64,000 nt of DNA from Pseudorhodoferax sp. Leaf265 (GCF_001422365.1 NZ_LMMT01000036.1:251823-315822), one strand, 5' to 3'; positions 43,802 through 53,123 are shown, counted from the stretch's first letter. Program-made: numbers and translations. Notes: generated by a model from the letters alone, not told the origin.

Positions 43802-45190
43802 TCAACCTCGCCGCGAGAAGCGCGGCGACCGGCTCAGCCCCACCAAGCTCTTGTTCAGGCGCGCCAACACACGCACATACAGCGTGTAGACCGGCAGCAT
43901 CTTCATGTCCCGGGCAATAGCGAACACCAAGTGGCTGCTCCAACTCATGAACATCCGGTACCGAAAGATCAGGCGGTAGATCGGAACCACGTGGCTTGCG
44001 TCGGCCTGCACACGCTTGGTGGGCCGCCATTGTCCCTTCTTATCCTTCAACCACAGGCGGTAGGCGAGCCCGGTGCGGCGGTGGCGGAAACTCGCATCCT
44101 GCGACTTGACCATGTCGTCCACGCTGCTGGCATCCAACGCGATGCGCCCATCGCGCCCCGCTTCGACGAACAACTGCTGCAACTCGGGATGGCGAACGAT
44201 CACGAGGCTAGTGCCCGCGCTGTCGTTCACATAAGCTGGTAGCCAAGCATCGCCAAAGCTCGCATCTGCAGTCTCGCCAACCACGTCATCGCAGTAGTCG
44301 CAAGCCGAGAGTCGAAAGACGCCCATACCCCAATCGTAGCCTTCCAGTTTGCCCATGGGCGTCACACTCTCGGCGGCGCCATCGTGCGGCTGTACCGCGA
44401 AGCCATAAGAGCTCGCGGGGCGATCAGACAGCTTTCTTCGGAAATCAACCGTCTTCCAATCGTCTGGTTTGGCACCCATCTGCCAAGCCAGACTCTCAGC
44501 GAATCTTCCGCTCTTCATATGGCCGCAGAACAGGCTCAAGGCATAGACGATGCGCTCCTTGAGAACCGCATCGTCCCGCATCAGCCGACGGACAGCCTTG
44601 ACGTAGCACGGCACGCCGACAAAGACGTAGCGTCCGGGCGTGGCTCGCACGTGGGCCATTACCTCGGACATTTCGACCGGGTAGTACCGCGTCTTCGCAT
44701 TCGCCGCCACCATGTCGATCGACGTTGACACTGTGTAGGCAAAGCGCGGCCGGCCGTTCTCTTCGAGCGGTCGGACATGGATCACGCCGGTGACCAGTCC
44801 GCGATGCAGCAGTTCCGCCAGCAGCCAACTGGTCAGGCCGCCGGAGCTGCCCTCGTCCCGATGCCTGCGCTCCAGCGCATGGCCTGCATAGAGCCCTTGA
44901 TACCAGCCGAGCCTTGCATCGTGACCGCCCCCGAGTTCCCCAAACTGCTGCGCGGCCAGGACGTCCTCGTTCGGCCCCGCCAAGAATGGGCATACCTGCT
45001 CGGACGCGGTGCCGCGCGCTGCGGAGACGCGTTCGGGCGTGTACCGGGCAAACCGGTCGAACTTCATGGCGACCGGCGGATCGGCCACTGCAGCACAAGC
45101 GCCACAGCCCACGCAATAACCGCCGCGGACCACATCGACCAGGGAGCCATCCGTCGCACCGGAATTCAAGGAAGCTGACTTCATTGCCAT
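43802..45190 (-). CDS. FrhB-like (F420 hydrogenase beta-type) iron-sulfur protein of the EPS locus
   Basis: A 462-residue protein of the coenzyme F420 hydrogenase/dehydrogenase beta-subunit family. An N-terminal ferredoxin-like motif holds Cys26, Cys29 and Cys32 (YCVGCGACAA) with a further Cys in EQVCPF. The middle has VGVPCYVKAVRRL and the C-terminal half has FRLSACDYCDDVVGETADASFGDAW. Members in polysaccharide loci usually sit next to pyruvyltransferases, as here. Their reaction is not established; reduction or handling of a sugar or pyruvyl intermediate is possible. This is not evidence for F420 use. It overlaps the upstream glycosyltransferase gene by 10 bases. Confidence 0.8.
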   Translation of the reverse strand: MAMKSASLNSGATDGSLVDVVRGGYCVGCGACAAVADPPVAMKFDRFARYTPERVSAARGTASEQVCPFLAGPNEDVLAAQQFGELGGGHDARLGWYQGLYAGHALERRHRDEGSSGGLTSWLLAELLHRGLVTGVIHVRPLEENGRPRFAYTVSTSIDMVAANAKTRYYPVEMSEVMAHVRATPGRYVFVGVPCYVKAVRRLMRDDAVLKERIVYALSLFCGHMKSGRFAESLAWQMGAKPDDWKTVDFRRKLSDRPASSYGFAVQPHDGAAESVTPMGKLEGYDWGMGVFRLSACDYCDDVVGETADASFGDAWLPAYVNDSAGTSLVIVRHPELQQLFVEAGRDGRIALDASSVDDMVKSQDASFRHRRTGLAYRLWLKDKKGQWRPTKRVQADASHVVPIYRLIFRYRMFMSWSSHLVFAIARDMKMLPVYTLYVRVLARLNKSLVGLSRSPRFSRRG

Positions 45191-46518
45191 CCATTCTTTG
45201 CCGAAGCAGGGTGCACATGTGGCTCAGGGCGAGCGAGGGCACCGTCTAAGTAAGTCCGAAAGTCGCGCACCACGCTATCTCGGGCGAAACGCTGTTGCAC
45301 GTAGGCACGCCCCGCCTGCGCCAACCGTTGGCGCGCGTCAGCATCCTGCAGCAAGCCGATCAGCTTTTGTTCGAAGTCGACTTTGTTCTTAGCCACAGCC
45401 GCATGAACGCCATCGCACAGGCCGTGCCGGATGGTCGACAACTCGAAGCCGACCAGCGGTGTCCCGTACGCCAAAGCCTCCAGTATCTTGATGGCCGAAC
45501 CGACACTGAACTGCATGGGCGCGATCGCCACATCTGCGCCCCGGTAGAAGGGCTCCACCGATGCCACCTCCCCGACCACCGCCACGCCGTCGCGGCCATC
45601 GAAGCTTTTCAGTTCAGATGAGGGCCCCCGACCGACCACCTTGAGTTCCGCGTGCGGCTGCGCCGCCCGCACCGCCGGCCAGATATCGCGCAGAAACATC
45701 AGGATGCCCAGGTTGTTGGGCCAATAGCTCATGCTGGCGACGAACACCACCTGAGGCGCTGTGCCCGCACGGCCGGCAGCGTCCGGCCGCAGCTCCGGCA
45801 TGCCCACGGTATTGACCAAGCAATAGAGTTTGCTGCCCGGGGAGCGCCGGCGGAAATAGTCAACGTCCATCGGCGAGGCGTACAACGCGTGCTGCCAGCG
45901 TCGGAGCAAGGCCTGTTCGTGGAATTGAAGTTTCAGTACATTGGCCCAAGCCGAAAGGAACTGGAGCGGCTGGCTGCCAAACCGCGAACGCGCGGCAATC
46001 GCACGCATGGCCGGTGCCTCGGCTGCGTCCCAATCGAGCATGCTGACGCCGCCTGGCCGAAGCAACTGGGCAAGTGCCGGCGACACCAGGGCGGCCCAGT
46101 GCGCCTGCATGGCAAACACGAGGTCGAAGCGCTCGACACACGTGTTCGCACGAACTGCGGCGACGAGTTCCGCGGACTGCTTCCGCGTGGCGCGATTGAT
46201 CCTGCCAGTAGTCACCCACGCCAGGCAGAGCAGCTTGCGCAAAGCCGAAGGCCGCAACTGACTGGCCCAGATCGCCGGCTTGGCCTGCATGACCGCGCTC
46301 AACGCCGTCACACTGCAGACCAGCGGCTGAAACGGCGCTTCGACTTCGATCTGCACACGCCCGTCCTGCGCGGCATTACACAACAATAGATGAACCTCCC
46401 CAGTGGCCGCCAGGGCCTCAAGGGACGCGCGAATTCGCAATTGCGCCCCGCCGCCCGAGACAGAGGGCAAGTAAGGTGTGATGAACAGGATTCGCGGGCG
46501 AGAAGCAGGGCGCGTCAT
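45181..46518 (-). CDS. Glycosyltransferase, GT-B fold, family 4-like
   Basis: A 445-residue glycosyltransferase. The N-terminal start RILFITPYLPSVSGGGAQLR is the GT4 donor/acceptor pattern, and the C-terminal nucleotide-sugar site has VGRGPSSELK, PFYRGADVAIAPMQFSVGSAIKILEALAYGTPLVGF, with the conserved Glu in ILEALA. I take the ATG at 46518 (MTRPASRPRIL) as start; a TTG six bases upstream is possible. It lies 2 bases after the flippase gene stop and overlaps the FrhB-like gene by 10 bases, so all are one transcript. The sugar added is unknown. Confidence 0.85.
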   Translation of the reverse strand: MTRPASRPRILFITPYLPSVSGGGAQLRIRASLEALAATGEVHLLLCNAAQDGRVQIEVEAPFQPLVCSVTALSAVMQAKPAIWASQLRPSALRKLLCLAWVTTGRINRATRKQSAELVAAVRANTCVERFDLVFAMQAHWAALVSPALAQLLRPGGVSMLDWDAAEAPAMRAIAARSRFGSQPLQFLSAWANVLKLQFHEQALLRRWQHALYASPMDVDYFRRRSPGSKLYCLVNTVGMPELRPDAAGRAGTAPQVVFVASMSYWPNNLGILMFLRDIWPAVRAAQPHAELKVVGRGPSSELKSFDGRDGVAVVGEVASVEPFYRGADVAIAPMQFSVGSAIKILEALAYGTPLVGFELSTIRHGLCDGVHAAVAKNKVDFEQKLIGLLQDADARQRLAQAGRAYVQQRFARDSVVRDFRTYLDGALARPEPHVHPASAKNGWQ

Positions 46519-46520
46519 GG

Positions 46521-48020
46521 TCAAGAGAGCCTATTGGCGAATCTAGAGATCTTCTTCCACGCAGCGGCGGCATGCCCCAAGATGATTCTTTCACTGGAAT
46601 CGGGTCGACCGGCCAGCACCCACAAGGAATAGACCGATACACCATACACAAGGGCGCTCAGCACCACCTTGAGCACAAGAACCACGATGGCGGAGGCGTC
46701 GACATACTTCGCGGCTGCTGACACGGCGACGAACATAATGGTGGCCGAGCAAACAACACGCAGCAGCGCGAACCACACTTCGCTGCCCTGCAGCACCTTG
46801 AGCCGGACCATATAGAAGCCAAACGCTGCGGTGCTGACAAACGTCCACGCGCAATACAGCCAAGCGACGCCCAACACGCCGTTCCAGGAAAAGGCCGGAA
46901 CAATCAGCGCCAGCACCGTGATGGCATACGCCCAAGAAAGCGCCGCATTGACGCGCACGTATCCCAGCACGACCAAGGTCTGCTGGGCCGTGTATCGGAA
47001 GCCTGATGTCATGGCGGTCAGACTGAAGATCGCTACGATGGGGGTGGCGTCCATCCATTTGTCGCCAAAGAGGATGCGCACGATCTCGGTGGCCACCAAT
47101 GCAAAGCCGACGGCCAGCGGCACCGCGATCAGGCTGACGCCGGCGATCGCCTTCTGAATTGCGGCGATCTGCCGATCCCTCTGGTTGTTGAGGCTGGCCA
47201 GCGTCGGCATGAGCGCGCGTCCGATCGGCAACACCAGCTCCGTACTAGGCAATGTGGCGACCTCACGTCCCACCGCGTAAATTCCAACCTGCTCAGAGCC
47301 GCCGGCCTTTCCGATGTAAGCCCGGTCTAGATGGTTGACGGCGTACTGCGCCAGACCGTCCAAGAAGTACCAGAGCGAGAAGCCGGTGAGTTCCCGCCAG
47401 TGCTGCAATGACCAGCGCGGACGCTGCGCTATCAGACGGTAACTGAGCAGGCTGCGAGCGACCTCTGCTGAGCAGATGCCAAGTACGAGGCCCCAGTAAC
47501 TGCGCAGTGCCAACACTGCACTGATGCTCACGACGAATGAAACCAGCCGGGGCACAAATGAGAACAGGAAGTCTCGCCGGAAATCAAGCTCCTTGCGGAA
47601 GTTGACAACGTAGATGTTTTGCATGCCCCCCACCAGGCCTGCAGCCCCAACCGCAAACATGATGGGCATCACTCGGCTGTCGTCGTATGCCTGTGCAGCG
47701 AATGGTGCCGTCGAGAAGATGATCAGGGAGATCAGCACCGTCTGCAGGACCTTGATAGACCAAGCCGTGTCGTAGTGGCCGGTGGTGGCATCGCGGCTGC
47801 GGATCAACGCTGAGTCCATACCGAACTCCACCAACACCTGGGAGAATCCGACGACCACCATTGCCATGTTGACCAGTCCGTAGTCCGCGGGCGTAAGAAT
47901 GCGGGCACAAATGCCCAGGCTGATCAGGCCCATGAACTTCGATCCCCAGCGGATCGCAATCGCCCAAACAGACCCCTGGATTAGCGCGCCGGACAGGGAA
48001 CGGTTTCTAGGAGAAGACAT
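46521..48020 (-). CDS. Wzx-type flippase (polysaccharide transporter)
   Basis: A 499-residue membrane protein with about 12-14 hydrophobic segments, of the MOP superfamily polysaccharide transport (Wzx/WzxC-like) group. Typical pieces are GSVWAIAIRWGSKFMGLISLGICARILTPADYGLVNMA at the start and VGIYAVGREVATLPSTELVLPIGRALMPTLA in the middle. It should flip the undecaprenyl-linked repeat unit to the periplasm for the polymerase. Codon use looks less GC-biased than in the neighbouring housekeeping genes. About 225 bases without a supported gene separate it from the decarboxylase gene upstream. Confidence 0.88.
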   Translation of the reverse strand: MSSPRNRSLSGALIQGSVWAIAIRWGSKFMGLISLGICARILTPADYGLVNMAMVVVGFSQVLVEFGMDSALIRSRDATTGHYDTAWSIKVLQTVLISLIIFSTAPFAAQAYDDSRVMPIMFAVGAAGLVGGMQNIYVVNFRKELDFRRDFLFSFVPRLVSFVVSISAVLALRSYWGLVLGICSAEVARSLLSYRLIAQRPRWSLQHWRELTGFSLWYFLDGLAQYAVNHLDRAYIGKAGGSEQVGIYAVGREVATLPSTELVLPIGRALMPTLASLNNQRDRQIAAIQKAIAGVSLIAVPLAVGFALVATEIVRILFGDKWMDATPIVAIFSLTAMTSGFRYTAQQTLVVLGYVRVNAALSWAYAITVLALIVPAFSWNGVLGVAWLYCAWTFVSTAAFGFYMVRLKVLQGSEVWFALLRVVCSATIMFVAVSAAAKYVDASAIVVLVLKVVLSALVYGVSVYSLWVLAGRPDSSERIILGHAAAAWKKISRFANRLS

Positions 48021-48245
48021 CGGTCAGTTAGGGGAACGAGCGCGCCATGGACATACGCCCTCCGCACATGGCCTCGTCACGAACAACAGGGCTGTGTTGG
48101 AACGGATGAGGGGGCTGGCACGCTGTTCTGCACACATGCAGCAAGACCGGGACTGGCAACTCATGCAGGTACAGGTAAAAATCGCAAGCCGCATCATACG
48201 CACGCGCATGGTCGGTCAGAGGCGGACCATGGCCCCCGCACTGTG

Positions 48246-49502
48246 CTAGACCAGCACCTCTACGCAAGTAGGGTGTAGCAAAAACCGCTCGGGGCTCGCG
48301 CTGGCGCCATACGCTCCGGACTGGAAAACAACGATCAGCTCGCCAATCGACACCTCGGCCAGTGGCACTTGGTCCGCCAGCCTGTCAAGCGGTGTACACA
48401 AAGGGCCCGTTACAGTGGCCAACCCATTTGGCGGCGCAGTCATCTGGCACCCGAGCCCGATTGGATAGTTTCTTCGCACAACCTGGCCAAAGTTGCCGGT
48501 CGCCGCGAGATGGTGGTGCAGCCCCCCCTCCGTGACGACGAATCTTTCGCCTCGCGAGATCTTGCTGTCGATCACACGACAAACATAGATACCCGCTTCA
48601 CCGACCAGAAAACGCCCTAACTCAAGCACCAGTGTTGCCGCAGGCAGCTCCCGCGCCGCTCGCTCGACCAGCACAGACAAGTTGTCGCCAATCGGTGCCA
48701 GATCCAGTCGGCTCTCGCCAGGAAAGTACGGTATTCCGAATCCGCCCCCCAGGTTCACCGTCTGGACCGGTGCAGGCGCCCCAGCGGCCAAGCGTACGGC
48801 CAACGCATAAGACTGCCGCTGCGCCTCACAGATCGCCTCCGCCCTGAGATTCTGCGAACCAGCGAACAGATGAAAGCCCTCGAACTGCAGCCCCGCCGCG
48901 GCGATGTCGCGCAGCAGCGCGGGCACGGCCTCGGCATCGACGCCGAATGGCTTGGGGCCGCCGCCCATCTTCATGCCGGAACCCTTGAGCTCGAAATCGG
49001 GATTCACGCGCACCGCCACCCGCGCCGGCAAACCGAGTTCCTGCGAGGCCGCAGCCAACGGCCGGATCTCGCGTGCCGACTCCAGGTTCACGAGGATGCC
49101 GGCCGCCACGGCCTGGCGCAGTTCTGCGTCGCGCTTGCCAGGCCCCGCAAAACTGATCTCCTGGGGATCGGTGCCCCCATCGAGTGCCACCTGCAACTCA
49201 CCTGCAGAGGCGACGTCGATTCCATCGACAAGGCCTGCCATGAAGCACACCAATGCCGGCATGGGATTGGCCTTCATCGCGTAATGCAGCTTCACCGCCG
49301 CAGGCAAGGCCGACCGCAGTTCGGCGACGCGAGCGCGAAGCAGCCCCCGGTCATACGCATAGAACGGTGTCTGTCCCACCCTGGCCGCCAACCGCGTGAG
49401 CGGCATGCCCCCCACGACGAGCTCGCCCTCGCGCACCGGAAACTGCGACATCTCTGCATGCTGGAGCGGTGGCCGCACCGGAGCACGGCGTTCAGTGGTC
49501 AT
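48246..49502 (-). CDS. PLP-dependent decarboxylase, exosortase A system-associated
   Basis: A 418-residue fold-type-III PLP enzyme (ornithine/diaminopimelate decarboxylase family). The PLP lysine is Lys77 in LHYAMKANPMPAL. Further motifs are GIDVASAGELQVAL, GFHLFAGSQNL, the phosphate-binding GGGFGIPYF and ELGRFLVGEAGIYV. Length and neighbours match the subgroup found with exosortase A. Its amino acid substrate is unknown. The ATG at 49502 overlaps the acyl-CoA ligase gene by 11 bases. Coupling with a ligase and an acyl carrier protein suggests a small amine or acyl building block is made for the polymer or envelope. Confidence 0.85.
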   Translation of the reverse strand: MTTERRAPVRPPLQHAEMSQFPVREGELVVGGMPLTRLAARVGQTPFYAYDRGLLRARVAELRSALPAAVKLHYAMKANPMPALVCFMAGLVDGIDVASAGELQVALDGGTDPQEISFAGPGKRDAELRQAVAAGILVNLESAREIRPLAAASQELGLPARVAVRVNPDFELKGSGMKMGGGPKPFGVDAEAVPALLRDIAAAGLQFEGFHLFAGSQNLRAEAICEAQRQSYALAVRLAAGAPAPVQTVNLGGGFGIPYFPGESRLDLAPIGDNLSVLVERAARELPAATLVLELGRFLVGEAGIYVCRVIDSKISRGERFVVTEGGLHHHLAATGNFGQVVRRNYPIGLGCQMTAPPNGLATVTGPLCTPLDRLADQVPLAEVSIGELIVVFQSGAYGASASPERFLLHPTCVEVLV

Positions 49503-51084
49503 GGAACTGTTCCGAGTAGGCCGCCAGCAGCTTGCGGTCGATCTTGCCATTGGGATTGCGCGGCAATGGCCCCTCCTTGACGTAGACATGCGCGGGCACC
49601 ATGTAGGCCGGCATGCGCGCGCGGCAGGCGGCCATCAACTGCTCCACGTCGAGCCCGCCACCGGACGTGGGCGTGACAACGACATGGACCGCCTGTCCCA
49701 GCGCAGGGTGCGCGACACCCAAAGCAGCGCATTCCCCCACGAGCCCGGTCTCGTAGAGCAATTCCTCGACTTCGGTCGGGCTGATGCGGTAACCCGACGA
49801 CTTGATCATTTCGTCGCGTCGACCGATGAAGTAGAGGAAGCCATCGCTGTCCATGCGCACGGTGTCGCCGGAGAACACGGCGGTTTCGGGCAGCGGCAGG
49901 CCGGATGCCATGGCGGGCAGCACCCGGAAGCGCTCGGCCGTTCGCTCCGGATCGTTCCAGTACCCCATGCTGACGAGCGCGCCGCGGTGCACCAGTTCAC
50001 CGGGTTCATCGGGCGCGCAGGGCGTGCCATCCTCTCGCAGTACCAGGATCTCCGCGTTCGGGATGGCCTTGCCGATCGAATCGGGCCGCCGTTCCACCTC
50101 GTGCGGCGGCAGATAGGTCGACCGGAAGGCCTCCGTCAGCCCATACATGAGAAAGGGGCGGGCCTGCGGCACCCGCCTGCGCAGCGCGGCGAGGGTCTCG
50201 CGCGGCATGTGGCCACCGGTGTTGGCGAAGTAGCGCAAGTGCTCACCGATGGCCGGTGGCCAATCGAGCGATGCCAGTTGGATGTACAGCGGAGGAACCG
50301 CGGTGATGCCTGTCACGCGCTCGCGCTCCATGCTGCGCAGCACGTCGCGCGGCAGCAGGTAGTTGAGCAGCACCACGCAGGCACCGCTATGGAAGCCGGT
50401 CGTCAGTTGGCTGAAGCCGGCATCGAAGGACAGCGGCAACGCCGCCAGCAAGGTGTCACCGGGATGGTTCTCGAGATAGGAAGAAACGCTTGTCGCCCCG
50501 GCCACCAGATTGCGATGCGACAGCACCACGCCCTTGGGCAGGCCTGTGCTGCCGGACGTGTACAGGATGGCGGCCATGTCGGTGTCGATCACGCGATGCG
50601 CCGGCCGCGCCTTTCCACTTGCCAGGGCATGCCAGCCATGCAGCGCCACGCCCTCCGGGCGCCCATCCGGCATGGCATTCGCGGGGTCCGTCAGCACGAC
50701 ATGCTTCAAGGCAGGACAGCCACGCAGCAACGGCGCGAGCAGGGCCATGCGCTGGGAGGACGTCACGAGCACCTTCGCGCCGCTGTCGGCCAGCACATGC
50801 ACGACCTGCCCGGGCTTCAGTACAGGGTTGACCGGCACGAAGACCCCGCCAGCTGCCGCCGCGCCAAAACACGCGATGACCGTTTCGGGCGACTTGTCAA
50901 GCCAGATGGCAACGCGGTCGGCGCGGCCGACGTCCAGCCCCAGCAGCCCGTCCCGATGGGCCGTCACGGCTGCTTGCAAGGTCCCGTACGCGATGGTGCG
51001 GCCATCGCTGCGCAGCGCATCGGCGTGAGGCCAGCGCTCGGCGGACTGCGCCAACAGGTCCGGGAGCAGCGCGGGGGTGTGCAT
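49492..51084 (-). CDS. Acyl-CoA ligase (AMP-forming), exosortase A system-associated
   Basis: A 530-residue ANL-superfamily enzyme. The AMP-binding motif is ILYTSGSTGLPKGVVLSHRN near residues 172-190, the A5-type motif is MYGLTEAFRST, then SGDTVRMDSDGFLYFIGRRDEMIKSSGYR and the C-terminal lysine motif RNPNGKIDRKLL. It activates a carboxylic acid as acyl-AMP and transfers it to a thiol. Next to it, on the opposite strand, is an acyl carrier protein gene, a likely acceptor. The ATG at 51084 gives the family-typical N-terminus. The substrate is unknown. Confidence 0.87.
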   Translation of the reverse strand: MHTPALLPDLLAQSAERWPHADALRSDGRTIAYGTLQAAVTAHRDGLLGLDVGRADRVAIWLDKSPETVIACFGAAAAGGVFVPVNPVLKPGQVVHVLADSGAKVLVTSSQRMALLAPLLRGCPALKHVVLTDPANAMPDGRPEGVALHGWHALASGKARPAHRVIDTDMAAILYTSGSTGLPKGVVLSHRNLVAGATSVSSYLENHPGDTLLAALPLSFDAGFSQLTTGFHSGACVVLLNYLLPRDVLRSMERERVTGITAVPPLYIQLASLDWPPAIGEHLRYFANTGGHMPRETLAALRRRVPQARPFLMYGLTEAFRSTYLPPHEVERRPDSIGKAIPNAEILVLREDGTPCAPDEPGELVHRGALVSMGYWNDPERTAERFRVLPAMASGLPLPETAVFSGDTVRMDSDGFLYFIGRRDEMIKSSGYRISPTEVEELLYETGLVGECAALGVAHPALGQAVHVVVTPTSGGGLDVEQLMAACRARMPAYMVPAHVYVKEGPLPRNPNGKIDRKLLAAYSEQFHDH

Positions 51085-51144
51085 CGAAAAAGTATCGCAT
51101 GCCCCCCACCTAGAATGGCCCTCCCTCTCCTTCCCGCTGTCACG

Positions 51145-51402
51145 ATGTCTGTATTGCCCGACGTACTGCAGGTGCTGGACGAAGCCCTGGCCCTTGCCGG
51201 CCGCAGCGCAAACTTCGATGCCGATACGCCCTTGCTCGGCGCGCTGCCCGAACTCGACTCGATGGCCGTCGTGTCGCTGATCGCCGCGCTGGAGCAGCAT
51301 TTCGGCGTGATGCTGCCCGACGACGAACTCGACGGCGGCGTGTTTGCGACGGTCGGATCGCTGGCAGCATTTGTCGACGACGTGCTGCAGCGCGACGCAT
51401 GA
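51145..51402 (+). CDS. Acyl carrier protein of the exosortase-associated set
   Basis: An 85-residue carrier protein. Ser39 in LPELDSMAVVSLI is the phosphopantetheine attachment site, and the flanking helices (QVLDEALALAG and FATVGSLAAFVDDVLQ) fit the ACP four-helix fold. It is divergent from the acyl-CoA ligase gene over 60 bases and overlaps the following hydrolase gene by four bases (ATGA). It probably carries the acyl group activated by the ligase. No clear ribosome binding site precedes the ATG. Confidence 0.85.
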   Translation: MSVLPDVLQVLDEALALAGRSANFDADTPLLGALPELDSMAVVSLIAALEQHFGVMLPDDELDGGVFATVGSLAAFVDDVLQRDA

Positions 51403-52262
51403 CATTGCGCGGTCCCGAGGCCTTCTTTCTGTCGGCCCTCCACGGCCAGCGCTATTGCCTGTTTCACACTGCGCACGGCGTGCCGCGCGGCCTCGTGCTG
51501 CATGTACACCCCTTTGCCGAGGAGCTGAACAAGACGCGTCGCATGGCGGCGCTGCAGGCACGCACTCTTGCAACTGCCGGGTTTGCCGTGCTGCAGATCG
51601 ACCTGCTGGGCTGCGGCGACAGCGAGGGCGACTTCGTCGACGCCCGCTGGGACATCTGGATCGGGGACGTGCTTCAGGCCTGCCGCTGGCTCGCTGACGC
51701 TGACCCGCGGCACGCTGCGCTGCCCTTGTGGCTTTGGGGAGTGCGCGCCGGCAGCTTGCTCGCGGCGGATGTCGCCCGTGCCTTGGACCGCCCCTGCCAT
51801 CTGCTGTTGTGGCAGCCGGCCTTCGCCGACGGCGCAGCGCAGTTGCAGCAATTCCTGCGCTTGCGGCTGGCAGCGGACATGCTGGCGGCCTCGGCCGCAG
51901 CGGGCCGACGCAATGGTGCAATGGAGGCCTTGCGTCAACAGCTCGCGCAGGGCGAGACACTGCAGATCGCAGGCTATGCGCTGCACCCGGCTCTGGCCGC
52001 TGGGCTTGAGGCAAGCCGGCTCATCCCTCCCCTCACCAACGGGAGCGGCCGCCGGCTGGTCTGGCTCGAGACGACGATGGCGGCCCAGCCCTCCCTGAGC
52101 CCTCTCGGCACAAGAATGCTGGAACGCTGGAAGCAGGCCGGCTGGCAGACGCACGGCGAGGCGGTGCAGGGTCCCGCGTTCTGGCAGTCCGCAGAGATGG
52201 AGGAAGCGCCCTTGCTGCTGAGGACGACGACCGCGGCGTTGTCGGCGGTGCCCACCCCATGA
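51399..52262 (+). CDS. Alpha/beta hydrolase, exosortase A-associated type 2
   Basis: A 287-residue alpha/beta-hydrolase-fold protein. The oxyanion region is HVHPFAEELNKTRRMAALQARTLATAGFAVLQIDLLGCGDSEGDF. At the nucleophile elbow it reads LWGVRAGSLLA, so the usual GxSxG serine is absent (Arg takes that place). The family may therefore not be a classical esterase. It sits between the ACP gene and hydrolase type 1, with ATGA overlaps on both sides. A thioesterase or acyl-transfer role with the ACP is possible but unproven. Confidence 0.8.
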   Translation: MTLRGPEAFFLSALHGQRYCLFHTAHGVPRGLVLHVHPFAEELNKTRRMAALQARTLATAGFAVLQIDLLGCGDSEGDFVDARWDIWIGDVLQACRWLADADPRHAALPLWLWGVRAGSLLAADVARALDRPCHLLLWQPAFADGAAQLQQFLRLRLAADMLAASAAAGRRNGAMEALRQQLAQGETLQIAGYALHPALAAGLEASRLIPPLTNGSGRRLVWLETTMAAQPSLSPLGTRMLERWKQAGWQTHGEAVQGPAFWQSAEMEEAPLLLRTTTAALSAVPTP

Positions 52263-53113
52263 CACCCACGGGCCCGTTTCGAGAATCGGCTCTGTCGTTC
52301 GGCTGTGCCGGCGAGACGCTGCAAGGCGTCCTCGCCACGCCGGCCGATACGCCTGTCCACGGCCTGGGTGTGCTCATCGTGGTCGGGGGGCCGCAGGTGC
52401 GCATTGGCAGCCACCGTCAGTTCGTGGCACTTGCACGCCGACTGGCGACGCAGGGCCATGCCACGCTGCGCTTCGACGTCCGCGGCATGGGCGACAGCAC
52501 CGGCATGCCGCGCAGCTTCGAGGATCTGCACGACGACATCGCCGCTGGCATCGATGCCCTGCTGGCCACGCCTGGCGTCGATCGTGTCGTTCTATGGGGC
52601 CTGTGCGATGGCGCCTCGGCCTGCCTGCTGTATGTGGATGCGGCACGCGACGCCCGCATCGCGGGGCTGGCCTTGCTGAACCCGTGGGTCCGTTCGGAAC
52701 AGAGTCTGGCGCAAACGCATGTCAAGCACTACTACCGCCAGCGCCTGCTGCAGCGCGCGTTCTGGAGCAAGCTGCTGCGCGGCGGCGTCGGCCTGCGGGC
52801 CATCCAGGATCTCTTGCGCAACCTGAGGCGCCAGCGCCGGCAGCCCAAGGCGACGCAGCGCAGCTTCCAACAGCGCATGGCCAGCGGATGGCAGGGCTTC
52901 GACGGCGGCCTGCTGGTCCTTCTGAGCGACACCGACTGGACCGCCCGCGAGTTCGGAGAGCAGTACCGCAACGACGAGGCGTGGTCCCAGGCGCGCGGAC
53001 GCCATGGTGTCGTGTGGCGTCCTATCGAAGGGGCTGACCACACCTTGTCGGCAGCACCTGCCCGCATGGCAGCCGAGGAATCGACGCTCGCCTGGCTACG
53101 CGACCTGGGCTGA
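52259..53113 (+). CDS. Alpha/beta hydrolase, exosortase A-associated type 1
   Basis: A 284-residue alpha/beta-hydrolase-fold protein. The core reads VGGPQVRIGSHRQFVALARRLATQGHATLRFDVRGMGDSTG. The nucleophile elbow reads WGLCDGASACLL, placing a Cys where Ser is usual. The late Asp and His are in LLSDTDWT and GADHTLS. Its place after ACP and hydrolase type 2, all in overlapping frames, shows the three act together. The reaction is unknown; a cysteine nucleophile would suit acyl transfer or thioester cleavage. Confidence 0.82.
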   Translation: MTPTGPFRESALSFGCAGETLQGVLATPADTPVHGLGVLIVVGGPQVRIGSHRQFVALARRLATQGHATLRFDVRGMGDSTGMPRSFEDLHDDIAAGIDALLATPGVDRVVLWGLCDGASACLLYVDAARDARIAGLALLNPWVRSEQSLAQTHVKHYYRQRLLQRAFWSKLLRGGVGLRAIQDLLRNLRRQRRQPKATQRSFQQRMASGWQGFDGGLLVLLSDTDWTAREFGEQYRNDEAWSQARGRHGVVWRPIEGADHTLSAAPARMAAEESTLAWLRDLG

Positions 53114-53123
53114 CCGGCCGACC

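Noticed and set aside
48021-48245. Possible small gene between the flippase and decarboxylase genes
   Set aside because: Short frames exist on both strands but none has a ribosome binding site, a family motif or a good fit to its neighbours.
51085-51144. Possible sigma-54 promoter in the divergent ligase/ACP gap, as many PEP-CTERM loci are RpoN-controlled
   Set aside because: No TGGCAC-N5-TTGC-type element is present in the gap; similar strings seen elsewhere lie inside coding regions.
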